A DNA stretch of 64,000 nucleotides from Panagrolaimus kolymaensis (taxonomy: Eukaryota > Nematoda > Chromadorea > Rhabditida > Panagrolaimidae), in the NCBI GenBank assembly GCA_028622995.1, contig JAJQJQ010000048.1:1922001-1986000 (forward strand), written 5' to 3'. The position numbers were made by a program, and so were the translations under genes. Positions 45,199-56,773 of the stretch are shown here, in pieces; positions within the stretch are counted from its first letter, which is position 1; the number at the start of each line of letters is the position of its first letter. A model generated the notes under the pieces. The model did no database searches. It was not told where the DNA came from and saw only the letters and a list, made by a program, of their open reading frames with translations.

Positions 45199-46447
45199 TT
45201 TGTTAAAGTTTTTTTATTCAACAATTCCCAGTCAATTCTCTGTTACGATTCCAGAGCTGAAATTTTTTGTCTAAAATCAATCTTTTTTCTTTCAAAAGCT
45301 TCCCATTGTTCTTATTTCTATAATTTTTTACTTATTATATTCTTTTCACTTTTTTTCATGTTTCGTGATGGATGATAAATAAAAATTAAATTTTTTTTAT
45401 TCTATGCTTTCTCTTCTTCTTCTTTTTTTGCGTTTTTTTATTCATTTCAGTTGCACTGCATTGCGCTGTATTGAAAACGTATCAAAATTGAAATCAACTA
45501 AATATTTAAAACGATAAAAAAAATCGTTGGTTATTGTTTTCTTTCATGACCTAATTTTTAACGTGATAGGAAACTAGGCGATAATGTGATTCATTTGCGC
45601 ATTGACAATTTTTTATACATACTTTTTCTATCAATATTAGAGCATTCTAAATTTTATGGAGTATTTTTTTTTTCTTCTTTTTTTCTTGTTATAAAGTCTT
45701 TTTTGTTTAAGAAAAAATATAATATTTGAATATTTTAAATAAATTTCTTTACTTTAGCTCTAATATTATTTTTTAATAAAGGAATGACTTTTCTCTTCGT
45801 AATAAATCGAAGTTAAAATTTTTAGGAAAATGCATAGAATTATTTTGCCGATAATAAACAGCCTATACCTAATTACTCGTGATAAGAACAAATATACATA
45901 CAACTTGTTCAAAGTCTTAACTTTTTTTCTCCTAAATCGATCTAAATAATGCAATGACTGCAAAAAAACTGATGAAGAGATTGTAGCCCGCTGACATATC
46001 CGTTGGGTACAAAAGGACTGAAATAAACCACCCACAGCAGACTTTGTTCATACAGAGTTGGGCGACTGCCGCAAGGCTTTCGCGTTCTCATTTATATATA
46101 TGTTGTATATCTATTTATGTAAGGATTAATAAAAAAAAGACTTATGAACGACCAGTTAGTAGAACAAGGGAACAATATATAACACGAGGTAACACAAGCC
46201 ATCAAAATATTATCAGATTCCGTCATATTTTTACCCATTGGACAAAAATGTCACTTGCCATTATCAATTTTGTGATATTTTCCTGCCTTTTCTAATCCGA
46301 ATACCCTTCGGAAATTGCCACATACATGTAAATATTTTTTATTTCCCCAACGATTTAAATATTATATGAGAGTTTGCAAAAATAAAAAAGGGTAACATCT
46401 ATAATTAATTAACTAATAGGTATACATTATTTTTTAATACTTATTTT
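45199..46447. other. Intergenic, nothing recognised
   Basis: AT-rich. A GC-richer patch at about 46020-46085 (ccacccacagcagac...ggcgactgccgcaaggc) may be a decayed repeat or regulatory segment. Frames at 45766-46295 overlap it on both strands without support. Confidence 0.4.
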
Positions 46448-48174
46448 TTAAATTATTTTGACAAAATTTGAAGGGAATAATCCCAATCGACCCTTGCATC
46501 TACCTATCCACCAACCTTCGTGAATTTGTTCAATTTCCGTTATTATATCATTAGCTTCAAAACTAATTTCATTATCTTCTGCTTTATCATAATCCCATAA
46601 AGCCATAGCACAAAGTCCTTTTGATGAAGATAATGTGGATGCTGAAGGCTGGTGATTTGAACTTTGATGACTAATTTTCGAACTATTAGAACCTTCCTAT
46701 AAATACAATTTAATTTAGTGTTTACATGAAGTTAAAAGCTAACATAAAATGGAGGTTCTTCATATAATGAAGATCGTCGTTGTTGACGAGGTTGAAATGT
46801 TAATGTGTGAGAGGAATCAATCTATAAATCATAAGATTTCAGATTACTAATAAATTTACAAATAGTGTGTATTGAATCCTATGTATTTTTGATTTTACAA
46901 TAAACTTTTAAAATTTGAATTTACTTTAATTTTATGCCAGCAAAGTTTCAATCTTTTCAGGATATCTAGCGTAACGCGCTTCAGAACTAAAGGAATATTT
47001 TATTTTTGAATTTCAAAATATATGAAATTTAAAAAAACGAATATTTATTTTTTTCATTAATAATAATTTCTTAGAATTCTTAGCAATATTTTAATTTTGT
47101 TAGTTTTTTATGAGTGGTTTTTTTTTACGAAACACTTTTTTTTGTAAAAAAAGACTTACATTGTTGACAAACTTTGAGACTTTTGATTCATTAAAGACTT
47201 TATTGTTGATTTGTAGATTTGATCTTGAAGAATTTGAATGTTGTTTGATTTTAATAGGTTCTAGCGGCGGATCATCTTTTATACTGCTCGATTTATTATT
47301 TATTTTTTCAAAATTTTGATAACAAGCATAATACGCCGCGCCAATGGCAACAACTTCGTCTGGGTTTTCGGTACAAGAGTGTTCAGCATTTGTAAACATT
47401 TTTCTTAACAATTGTTGAACCATAGGCATACGAGAACTCCCCCCAACCAACAAAACTTTATGTATATCTTGAGAGGTGTGATTTGAAGTTGAAAGCATTA
47501 AAATAAGCACTTCTTTAACTTTATTTAAAGGTTCGTAAGACATTTTTTCAAATTCTTGTCGACTTATTTTTATTGTTTCTTCAATATTTTGATTGTAGTC
47601 ACTTATGTCCAACCTAAAGTAGGAAACTAAGTTAAAAATTAATACTTTATTTTACTTACAAATCTTCATCTGTTGATGATAGAGTATGCTTAATTGCCAT
47701 GCACTTTTGCATTAAACTATATTTTAATTTTTCCTTATTATTAATTCTAATTCCATAGCGATTTTCTAAAATTATTGAAAAATGTAGGAATAAAATATTA
47801 TCAAAATCTCTTCCACCAAGATTAGCATCACCTCCAGTATTAATAATATTTAAACTGCCATCTGAAACATTTTGTAGACAAACATCGAGAGTTCCACCGC
47901 CGAAATCAAAGAGAAGCATTGTAAATTCACTAGGAATTGGGCGTCCAACAAAATAAGCAATTGAAGCTGCAATAGGTTCCGGGAACAAATGAATTTTTTC
48001 CCATCCTGCAGTCATTCCTGCATTGTGCGTTGCATTTTGCTGCTTTTCGTTAAATGATGCAGGTACAGTTATTACAACTTCACTTAATGTTTTTCCTTGA
48101 ATTTCTTCAGCTTTTTGTTTTATATGCTTTAGTAAATGTGTTGCTATTTCTTCTGGAGATTTGTGCACAAAATT
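46448..48174 (-). CDS. Hsp70 nucleotide-binding domain fused to SH3 domain
   Basis: Four exons (47660 to about 48174, 47160-47613, 46744-46821 and 46448-46696) join in phases 2, 0 and 0. The first two carry most of an Hsp70 nucleotide-binding domain: [47 protein letters not shown] (phosphate 2), [27 protein letters not shown] (adenosine) and [14 protein letters not shown]. No substrate-binding domain follows. Instead a Ser/Lys-rich linker splices to a segment ([12 protein letters not shown]) and a complete SH3 domain ([36 protein letters not shown]), closest by eye to the C-terminus of drebrin-like/Abp1 proteins. About 110 N-terminal residues, including the phosphate-1 loop, are missing where a plus-strand fragment begins at 48180. 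No ATG is visible at the 5' end. It may be a truncated chimera or have a distant first exon. Confidence 0.72.
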
Positions 48175-48179
48175 TTCAG

Positions 48180-48538
48180 TGTTGAGTTTGTCTCGGCCCT
48201 GAAGCTCTCAGATGTAAAATTGACTTCAAAATTATTAAGTATTAAATTGATAGATTCTGTTAATATATTCAATTCTGATGATTTTCTTGAATTCTTAGAG
48301 GTATTTAATTTTTTTCTTCATATTATTTAAAAAAAAATTTTGTCATAATTTTTAGAATAATGCCGCACCATTATTTGAACTAAAATTAAGCTTTGGACAA
48401 ACTATGAAAGAAGAACCGGATGAATATTTTGATTTTAGATTTAATGTTGGTGATTGTTTAAGAGAATGGCAATCCATAAATGGAAAACCTAAAGTTCTTT
48501 GCGCGGATGAAATTTTCGAAGCATCAAAATATTTTTAA
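48180..48538 (+). pseudogene. 3' fragment of the F-box-like family (b)
   Basis: After a TTTTCAG acceptor, VEFVSALKLSDVKLTSKLL...NSDDFLEFLE and, after an intron (48301-48356), NNAAPLFELKLSFGQ...YF with a stop. It aligns with fragment (a) at 44810-45198 over both exons and begins at almost the same internal point of the family. Its start abuts the broken 5' end of the Hsp70-SH3 gene on the opposite strand. Confidence 0.75.
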
Positions 48539-48655
48539 ATTTTTTATTCAACAAATTTATATTTTATAATAATTATTTTACTTGATTATATCCCTTTTGA
48601 ATTATTTACAATAAATTTTTTAAACATAAATAAAAAATATTAAACTTTTTAATTT

Positions 48656-50021
48656 TTATTTATTCTCAAATTCATTGGCAACATCGACAATTATTTTTCC
48701 ACGAGTATGAAATTGGCTGCATTGTTCATAAGCTTGGGACATTTCATTAAATTTAAAAACCTTTTCAATGTGAGGGATTTTAATCTAAAGTTTTTAAAAT
48801 TTTATCAAAGTTTAATTTTTGCTTATTTACTTTTCCATTTTCAATAAATTCAGTTAATTGCTCCAAACACTGTAAATTTGGTTTAAAAAATGAATATGCA
48901 AACCATCGACCATTTAACATGGATGCCAAACTCCGATAAAAATATTTTGCGGCAATTGAAAAAGTCCAATAAAAATTCCATAATTATCTGTATCAAGTAA
49001 AACAGGGCTCAAAACAGAAACATGAACGCTGTTGCTCCATTTCTTCATTACATTATCACTCCATCGAGTTAAATCTGTATCAACGCAATCCAAAATAACA
49101 TCGAATGGACCTTCTTCGGTTAATAGATTTTTGACATTTGGATCATTGTAATCAATTGGAATTCCACCAAGGAAAGAAATGTAATCCATGCTAAAAAAAT
49201 TCTTTCAAACAAAGAAAAATAAGTATGTTTATTGTCTTTGAAAAGCAAGAAACAAAGCAGCTTTTTGGCAGACGTTTTTGTTATGAAATCAAAAAGGCTT
49301 TTCTTTGCTTTTTATTTTTGCGAAAAATTAACAAAAGTTTTTTATAAAAAGCTTTTTTCTTTTAGCAAAATAGATATAACAAATCTTACTTTTTAGCTGA
49401 GCAAGTTGCTACAACCTTTTCAGCTCCCCAAGCTTTGAGCATTTCAATTGCTGCTGAACCAACTCCACCTGAGCCACCATGGATTAGAACTCGATTGGCT
49501 GAGGCATCATTTGGATTTATTCGAGCAACCTTAAACCAAACTTTTATTTAAAAATTTTTTAAAGTTTAATTTTACTGAAACTAAAGCAGCCCAAGAAGTA
49601 CAAGCAACATAAGGCAAAGTTGCAGCGGCCGGGAATTACTGCAATCACTTCGTCGCCAATTTTAATATTTTTGACATTTTCTCCAAAAGCCACAACTTCC
49701 CCACAACAATCTCGCCCCGTAATTAATGGAAGTCGAGGAGATGGATAAAAAGATTTGGATTTTATTTGGCTTAGAGTTGTAAGCAAACGATCACCATAAC
49801 CCCCAGTCATTCGTGTATCAATTGGATTCATACTTGTTGCCTAAAAAAGTTTTTAATCATAATTTTTTCAATCACAAAAAAAATTTAAGATTTTTGTTTT
49901 TGAATAAAAAACTTACTTTGACTTTAATTAAAATTTGATCAATTTCAGTGATTATTGGAATTGGAATTTCTTTACAAACTAAAGAATCTCCATAATTTTC
50001 AGTCATCCAAGCTTTCATCAT
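48656..50021 (-). pseudogene. RTN4IP1-like NADPH dehydrogenase, disrupted
   Basis: Exons 49917-50021, 49576-49840, 49390-49529, 48831-49190 and 48656-48784 match a zinc-free medium-chain dehydrogenase of the RTN4IP1 (mitochondrial quinone reductase) type. Landmarks are MMKAWMTENYGDS, TSMNPIDTRMTGGYG, PLITGRDCCGEVVAFG, GDEVIAVIP, AATLPYVACTSWAALVS, VLIHGGSGGVGSAAIEMLK (nucleotide-binding Gly motif) and the C-terminal GKIIVDVAN. Two lesions are visible. At about 49630 the segment between IAVIP and AATLPYV (about 30 residues in the family) is missing and the frame changes. At about 48935 the frame shifts again (FIGV / LASMLNGRWFAY). Exons 1, 3 and 5 look unharmed. It is probably a recent pseudogene, unless the assembly is wrong. 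Confidence 0.75.
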
Positions 50022-51822
50022 TTTTTTCGTTCAATCAAGAATTTTTTGAATTGTTTTATTTTTTCTAAGCAGCAAGTTATGGAGTGAAAAAAAGAAGAAT
50101 AAAATGTGAAATCGATTTGTCGGAAAAAGATTTTTTTAAAAGTGTAGTATGTAGTGTTTTAACGCGATTAAAACGTTTTTTGTATTTTTGCAAGTAAACA
50201 ATCATTTTTATGTTTTGTGGCCACAAGTTTGAAAAAAAAAAAAAAAATCAAAACTTCTTAATTCGTGAGCTTTTAACAATAATAACTAAGAAAAATCAAA
50301 AAAAATATGAAGAAGCATAAAAAAGAAATTTATTTCTTTTTTCTTTTTTACTTCATCTTCAGTTATTCAAATGACCCAAATTTTTATGATTCCTTTCCTC
50401 GTATGACCTCGCTTTTACTAACAAAAAAGACTTAATTAAAAATGATAAAATCTTCTCTCTTTTTTAGTCGTTATTTTTTTGTTTTTGAATATTTGAACAT
50501 TTTTTTTAAAATCCAAAACGAAAACAAATTTGTTTTTTATTTTAGGTATAATTTTTCATATGAATTTAATTTTGGCGATGTCATTTAATTTCAATAAAAA
50601 CATGCCATTGAATTTTTAAAATAAGGGAACACACTTTTAAATTTTATATATTCAAGATTTAATAGACAATATGCGCTACGATATCGAACAGTTAATCACA
50701 ACTTATGGAAACGTTAAAAACGTTTAAAACATTTACCAATTTCCACTTCCACCGCTATTTATAACTTTTTAAAACTAAAACTAAAGAATAGGTATATTGT
50801 AATTTAAAAATAATAACTACTAAAGTTTAAAAAAGAAAATCATCCTTATAACCGAATAAAAATTAATTAATCTTAAATTTTTAAAACACATTCAAAGTTT
50901 GAAAAAATCGTTTTGCGTACGTAATAATTTTTTTTATTTCTTTTCTACTTTCATTCATCGTCATTAATCAAAATAATGTCTTGCATTTTTTCTTTTTTTC
51001 CATCTTTTTTAATTCCCATTTGACCTTGTTTTTTTTTTTTTGCAATAAAAAATTGATTAAAAAAAGAAATGAAATTATTTTTTTCCATTTTTTGGTTATT
51101 AAAACAATTTTCTCTTACTTTTTAACTTTATAAACTTTTCCTTTTTTGAATATTTTAAAAAGTTATTTTTTAAACTTTTTTTATAAATAAAAAACGATAA
51201 AAGCTTTATTTTAAATTTTGAGCCTATACTTAAATTTATTGTTTTAAAGTAACAAAAAACAAAAAGACTATGAGGAGTTTAATTCCTATTGATAATAATA
51301 ATCCATCAACTTTGGAAAAAAATCAAGCAACCTTAAAAATAATAAATAAAAATTTATGATTTTTGCTCAAACGGTCACATAAGAAGAAAATAAAAGCAAT
51401 GGGATTGAGGATCATGGATTTTGCATAATTAATTTAAGAAAGAAAATCAAAAAAATTCAGATTAAAGTTTACAGGTTTAAAAAATGAGTTTCATGAGCTA
51501 TTACTATGCATTTTCAGGACAACCACTTCCAATCCTGTTCTTGGCATTCCAATTTAGTAATAATTTTATTAATCAGAATAAACTGTTTTCGCAATAAAAA
51601 TTGACAACGCACATTCTTTTTTTTTGGTTGTGAATTTTGATAATGACGAGTGACTAGAAAAATAAATTGACGAAATTTTTATTTTTTGCGTCATTGAAAC
51701 TACGTGCTGAAGTAATCAATCGAATGGGAAACTTGTGTGATTTTTTTTGATAAGCATACAAAAGCAACCATTTTCTCTCACAAATTTTTTTTAACTGAGA
51801 CAATTCTTTTTTGAAAAATAAA
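50022..51822. other. 1.8-kb AT-rich intergenic region
   Basis: Divergent promoters of the dehydrogenase (left) and the claudin-like gene (right) must lie here. No gene, RNA or repeat is recognised; long T and A runs dominate. Confidence 0.5.
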
Positions 51823-53145
51823 ATGTATGAAATCTTGCAAGCTCGACCTCGAGTATTTGTTTTCTTCTTTTCATTGATTACAATTTTGGTTGGTATTGGA
51901 TTTTTTACTCCATGTAAGTCAAATAAGTTTGCTATTATAGAAATATTTAAGTATTGCATTTTTCTTTTTTGCAGTTTGGATTGTAATTTATGATAATGGG
52001 AAGCTTCGAAAAGACGAAGGCATTCAAGGACATTTTGGGTTTTTTCAATATTGTGTTAATTCATATTACATTTTATCAAACTCAACAAAAACAACAATAA
52101 ATAACGTACGTTGATTTTCATGAATTAAAGAATTAGAAGATTTTTGTATCGAAGCCAAAAGCGTTTTTCTTTTTGAAAACAAAATGAAAATTATCGCATC
52201 TTTTTAGTCTGCGATTACTTGTCATGCATGGAATGAAAATTTCGTAAGTACGAAAAGTCAATTCTGCTCATTTATAGCTGATAGTTTTTTGTTTATTTTA
52301 GCCAGAACCAACATGGATGATAATAGTATTTATTCTTATATTCGATGTTTTTGGATTTAACTCTCTTCTTTTATTCTTTATTGCTCTCGGTTTCGTACTA
52401 TCATTTTGTATTAAAAAATCAAGCCAAGCTGTAAATTATCCAAGAATTAACTGGGGATGGTTCGGAAGGATGTTAAAATTGAATGGCCACCCGAGAGCAG
52501 AAATTTATGTATTTGCATATTTTATTATTCAAATAATTATTTTGATAGCTGTGCTGATTGTTACTGGCCAGCATAAAAAGAACTTTGTGTTTTTGCAAAA
52601 TGGTAAAATTATTTTTTTAAAAGTAAAAATAGAATTGGCTCTTGCAACGAAGATTAATGATTTGGTGGCAATTTCGTTTCAAGATCTTTTTTATTTTTCT
52701 TCAAATAAATAAGGTTTAATTATCCTTTTTAGCTTCCACCGAATTTGGCTTTAGTTTTATCTTAATTGGAATTGCAACTGCGATTGTTGCTTTGTTAACC
52801 ATTTCCCTTCCATGGTATGGATTTTGGATAAATAATTGTGATTGTAAAAATAATGGATGTGAAATTTCTTCAAATTGTATTTGTCGTATCAAAAATAAAC
52901 ATTGCAATGAAAAATGTCATCCCACGCCAACAACGTCAATTTGCTATAATGATGGCATTACTTTGAGACCATCATTCCATGAAGACGAAGATGGTCATCA
53001 GCATGAGCCTATTGAATTTAGAAATATTGAAGTCACACTTAATCCTCCGCCGCCACCGTTGGAGAACTCACATCAATGGCAGGAACATGAAATCGAAAAG
53101 TATTTTGGCAGGCCGCCGACTTATAATGAAGTTATGAGAACTTAA
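51823..53145 (+). CDS. Claudin-like four-TM protein with PPxY tail
   Basis: Exons 51823-51913, 51975-52105, 52208-52243, 52302-52602 and 52733-53145 give 323 aa. TM1 is VFVFFFSLITILVGIGFF. An extracellular loop has GFFQYC...ITCHAW, the paired-Cys pattern seen in nematode claudin-like (Clc) proteins. TM2, TM3 and TM4 follow (IIVFILIFDVF..., FIIQIIILIAVLIV, FILIGIATAIVALLTI). The cytoplasmic tail is Cys-rich (NNCDCKNNGCEISSNCICR), then acidic and His-rich, with a proline run and PPTYNEV near the end. PPxY binds WW domains of NEDD4-type ubiquitin ligases, so turnover by that route is plausible. Clc proteins act at cell junctions and muscle/epithelial membranes (family knowledge). No lesions. Confidence 0.75.
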
Positions 53146-53487
53146 AAATTTGTTGATTCTTGGATAATATTGTAAAAGAAATTTAGAGAAAAAAAATGCA
53201 TAATTACTGTTATTTCCCAAAATATATCTGTTACTTATTCTTATGTATCAAAAAAAGATTATAAAACCATTAAAACTTAAAAATTTTAATACCATGTTCA
53301 CTCATTTTCTTTAAGATCATTAATAAATGGACACGACCCTTGATAATCCCCCGTGTACAGATATTTTTTACGTGGCTATTACAAAGACTTTCAATAAAAA
53401 AATTTTTATCAAAAAGTTAACTAAAACAATAAATAAGTAACGAACAATTGATAAAAATGATTTAACAATTATAGCAGTCTCATTTTC
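53146..53487. other. Intergenic, convergent 3' ends
   Basis: Spacer between the claudin-like gene and the minus-strand F-box-like fragment. Nothing recognised. Confidence 0.4.
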
Positions 53488-53852
53488 TTAAATATTTGGA
53501 TAAATCCAAAATTGAGGCTGTTGATCCGAAGGTTTCCAATGTTTTAGAAACTCTTTTACGCCATCTCGAAATGGAATTGTAAGAGAAATGTCAAAATCTC
53601 GGTGAAATCTTATTACAAATTCTGCATCGGGTGCTGCTTTTTTCTAAAATTATCACTCTTACTTTTTATCATTAAAAGTTCGAGAAAATGGAAGGAAGAA
53701 AGATAACGAAAAATTACATTAGGATAAAAAAAAATTTTAGGTTAATAAGATGCTTGAACTCATTTTAACAAAATCACAAAAATTATTTGCGCTAATTTCA
53801 TTGCAAATATCTTCAATGTAAAATTCCATTTTATGATGCTGAACTGACCTTC
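53488..53852 (-). pseudogene. 3' fragment of the F-box-like family (c)
   Basis: The last exon (53488-53643, after a TTTTAG acceptor) encodes KKAAPDAEFVIRFHRDFD...WIYPNI and a stop, aligning with NAAPYSEF...WFSIN. The previous exon (about 53756-53852) encodes EFYIEDICNEISANNFCDFV but lacks a clear GT donor. It is the third 3'-only fragment of this family, here downstream of the BTB gene on the same strand, about 130 bp away. Confidence 0.7.
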
Positions 53853-53980
53853 TCATTACTGGACAATCATATTTGTTTTGCGATTAGAAAATTATGAACA
53901 TGAATGGTAAGAAACATGAGATATAAGAATACAAACAACAAAAACGTTTATTTAAAAGTAAAACAAAACAAGAAATCGAA

Positions 53981-55348
53981 TCAAATAACAGAAATTCTAC
54001 AATGTTTACTACAATAAAACGATCCTGAGCCATACAATTCAGCAAGTAAATAATCACCATTCTTTAGGCAGCTTCTTTGTTTAACAGCAATTCGACGATA
54101 ATCAGCAGTGATGCATAAATAAAAATCAACATTTCTCTTAATTTTGAGTTGACTTGGCTTTGATGGAATTCTGCATCGATTCATCCAATAACAACCAACA
54201 GAATCCCTGTAACTTGATGGGGCTTCATTCTCCAATGATTTAATAAAATCAACGATTTTTTCATCAGCGAACATTACTCCTTTTAATTTATACTCATTTT
54301 TGTATTTCAAAGTGACTATAAAGCAGAACAAGAGAGCGAGAAAAAAAAAACAATAATTAAATGACTTACCTTGAGGTAAGTCGAGCAACCGCTTAATTTC
54401 TTTCCAACTATCATCATCGAAAATATGCTTTTTTGGACCTGAAAAATTATGGTATATAACAAGTTAGTAAACGAAAATAAACATACTAATAAAGCTTTTA
54501 AAAAATGGTGTAGACATTTTTCTAAACTTCATATGTGGCAAAATATCAGCGAGTTCGATTTTCATAGCTTGATGTAAAGCTTCCAATGAGTTATCAAGAT
54601 TCCGATGCTTTTCATTTGCCCAATAATAAACCTAAAACGTAAATACGGATCTTTTAATAAAAGATAATAATAAAAACTCACAGCTTTAAAAAGTGATTCT
54701 TCTGAAGCATACGATCTTTGAAAAGTTACCATATCCATAATAATTTCCCTTGGAATATCATGATCACGAACCATCTCAGGAGTTTTAAGGCAGTTTTCGA
54801 GAATATATGAGAAGATGGCGGTTTTTGATTTCAACAATGAATATCTATTAACAGCTTTGTAAAGATCAAGCAAAGGAGCAAATTCTTCTCGAGCTGATAA
54901 CCATTCATCACATTTATCTTTGATCCATTGAACTCCGTAATATTCAGCCATATCAACGATGCTCATAAAATTATTGCTTGTAAGATGAATAGGAGCGAAA
55001 TACATAAAACCAATGAATTTTTTGAAGTCGTCGAATGTACGATTGGCAATTTGGATAGGAGCGTTATTTGTTGACCACCGAGCTGAGAACATGGTTTTGA
55101 AAATTTCTGATTGAGATGAAAGCGTGAACTTGTGAGCATGAAGTTTCTATAAAATGATTAGCTATAACTTTAGGAAAAGAAGTTAAAAAGAAACTTACTT
55201 TGCCTTCAATTTCAAAAGTTACATCAAAAAGATCATTTTCAAGGTCTTGAAATTCAAAGATTTGAAGCCTATTTTGTACAATCGGCAGATGACCATGATC
55301 AACTCCAAATTCAGGTTGAGGAGGATTTGGAACAGATGATGAGTCCAT
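53981..55348 (-). CDS. BTB-BACK domain protein
   Basis: Exons 55199-55348, 54682-55146, 54487-54631, 54370-54438 and 53981-54315 give 387 aa in consistent phase. The BTB domain spans about residues 35-140: DLENDLFDVTFEIEGK, then KLHAHKFTLSSQSEIFKTMF (the conserved HAHK...S..F..MF), then FDDFKKFIGFMYF and VDMAEYYGVQWIKDKCDEWL. A BACK-like helical region follows (LLDLYKAVNRYSLLKSK, ILENCLKTPEM, SEESLFKAVYYWA). The C-terminal ~110 residues (from TLKYKNEYKLKGVMF) have several Cys and end CSKHCRISVI; they are not Kelch repeats, and may be a PHR- or TRAF-unrelated domain. BTB-BACK proteins are usually cullin-3 adaptors for ubiquitination (family knowledge). No lesions. Confidence 0.85.
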
Positions 55349-56145
55349 GTTTGATGAAAGTATTAGATCGTTAACCTATAAAATTATGATAGAATGAGAA
55401 GTACATATATGGTTATTATTCGACAGAACAAAGAAGAACACGCAAAATCAACAAAGAAAACATGAATCAAATTTTGAGAAAAAAACATTCCTTTCAAAGC
55501 AATGAAAAAAAATAAACCATTCTTTCCCGCTCATTTTTTTTCTCGCTCTTTCACTGCACGGTAATGTTTTCGTCTAAGGACATTTTTTGCTTTTGAAATA
55601 AGCAAAAATTCTCTCAAGTATTTTTTTGTTTCATCTTCAAAAACTCAAATTTTTGTTGAGAAAGCGTAAAGATTTTTTTTATTCAAACAAGTAATGCATC
55701 TTTTTTTTAATTACACCAATGATTCAAAAACAAATTGATTTTGATAAACCATACATAAGTAGGGGGTGTATATTTTAATAAGCTTCAGAAACATCTTGAT
55801 TTTTTTGTTTTTTTATGTAGTCCCGTTTCTTGGTAACATCAGCATTAAATGAAGTTGAAACTGTTTCTGCTAATCATTTCAACAAAGTTATAATGCATTT
55901 ATTGCACAAAATTGTCTGTTTCAACACAATCTGATCAACAACATAATTTTTTTAAATGGAATTTTATTCGTTTTTCCTTATTTATTGTACAATAAAAAAA
56001 TTTGATAGCTACAGTAATGTTTAGAGTTCCTTGTCTTTTTTTAAATGGCTTAAAGTTTTATAAACAATATTTCTCAGTTAAACTTTTTATATTTAAAAAA
56101 ATATATACTAAAAAATAAATCATTTAAAGAAGCAAAAAAAAATTT
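55349..56145. other. Intergenic, nothing recognised
   Basis: Promoter of the BTB gene (immediately right of 55348) and 3' flank of the LAPTM-like gene. No other feature. Confidence 0.45.
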
Positions 56146-56773
56146 TTATGAATACGGAGGTGGTGGTCCAGCAACTTCAAGTTTCTCTTCTTCTTCATGA
56201 AGCTTGGGAGCAGTAGCTTCTATATGATGAGTAAGTGGCAGTACATTTTGAGATTCTTTAACTTTTTTCATTTCATAAACATATTTGCCACATCGAAAAA
56301 TGATTGAAAAAAACCAAACAGAAATAGCGACTTGTAGAATGGCGAAAGCTAAGATAGAAATAAATCGTGGAGTGCTATGTCTTGCTCCAGCTTGAATCAA
56401 AGCATCAACAGATCTAATAACTTTATAAATAATTTCTGTTGCCTAAAAAATTTTATTTAAATTTATCAAATCATAAGCTTGTAAATTAATTCAAAAAACT
56501 TACATAAAGCATCAAAAAAGGAATAAAAAGCCATGGAATAGTTTTTTTGATTCCAATTATAGGACCCAAAGCAATGAGAAGCCCCACCAAAGCCAAAGGA
56601 AAAATCCATATTAAATTTGTAAAAATTGCAAAATAAATACTAGCAAATAGAACTATTGATAAATATACTGCAGTGATCATGCAAATTATGTAAGTTCCAG
56701 TAGTTACATGACACCCACAACAACATTTGTATTTGGAATCTGATGGGTTAAAATCCGGATCTGTTGTTGCCAT
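56146..56773 (-). CDS. LAPTM-like four-TM protein with PY motif
   Basis: Two exons (56504-56773 and 56146-56442), joined in phase 0, give 188 aa. The N-terminal cytoplasmic part has KYKCCCGCHVTTGTYI, a Cys-rich motif before TM1 like that of lysosomal LAPTM4/5 proteins. Four hydrophobic segments follow: ICMITAVYLSIVLFASIYFA, LIWIFPLALVGLLIAL, ...WLFIPFLMLY, and FISILAFAILQVAISVWFFS. The tail ends EVAGPPPPYS, a PPPY motif at the extreme C-terminus for WW-domain (NEDD4-type) binding, used by LAPTMs for lysosomal sorting. Nematodes have many such small proteins of unclear role. A second gene with a PPxY tail lies at 51823-53145. Confidence 0.75.
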
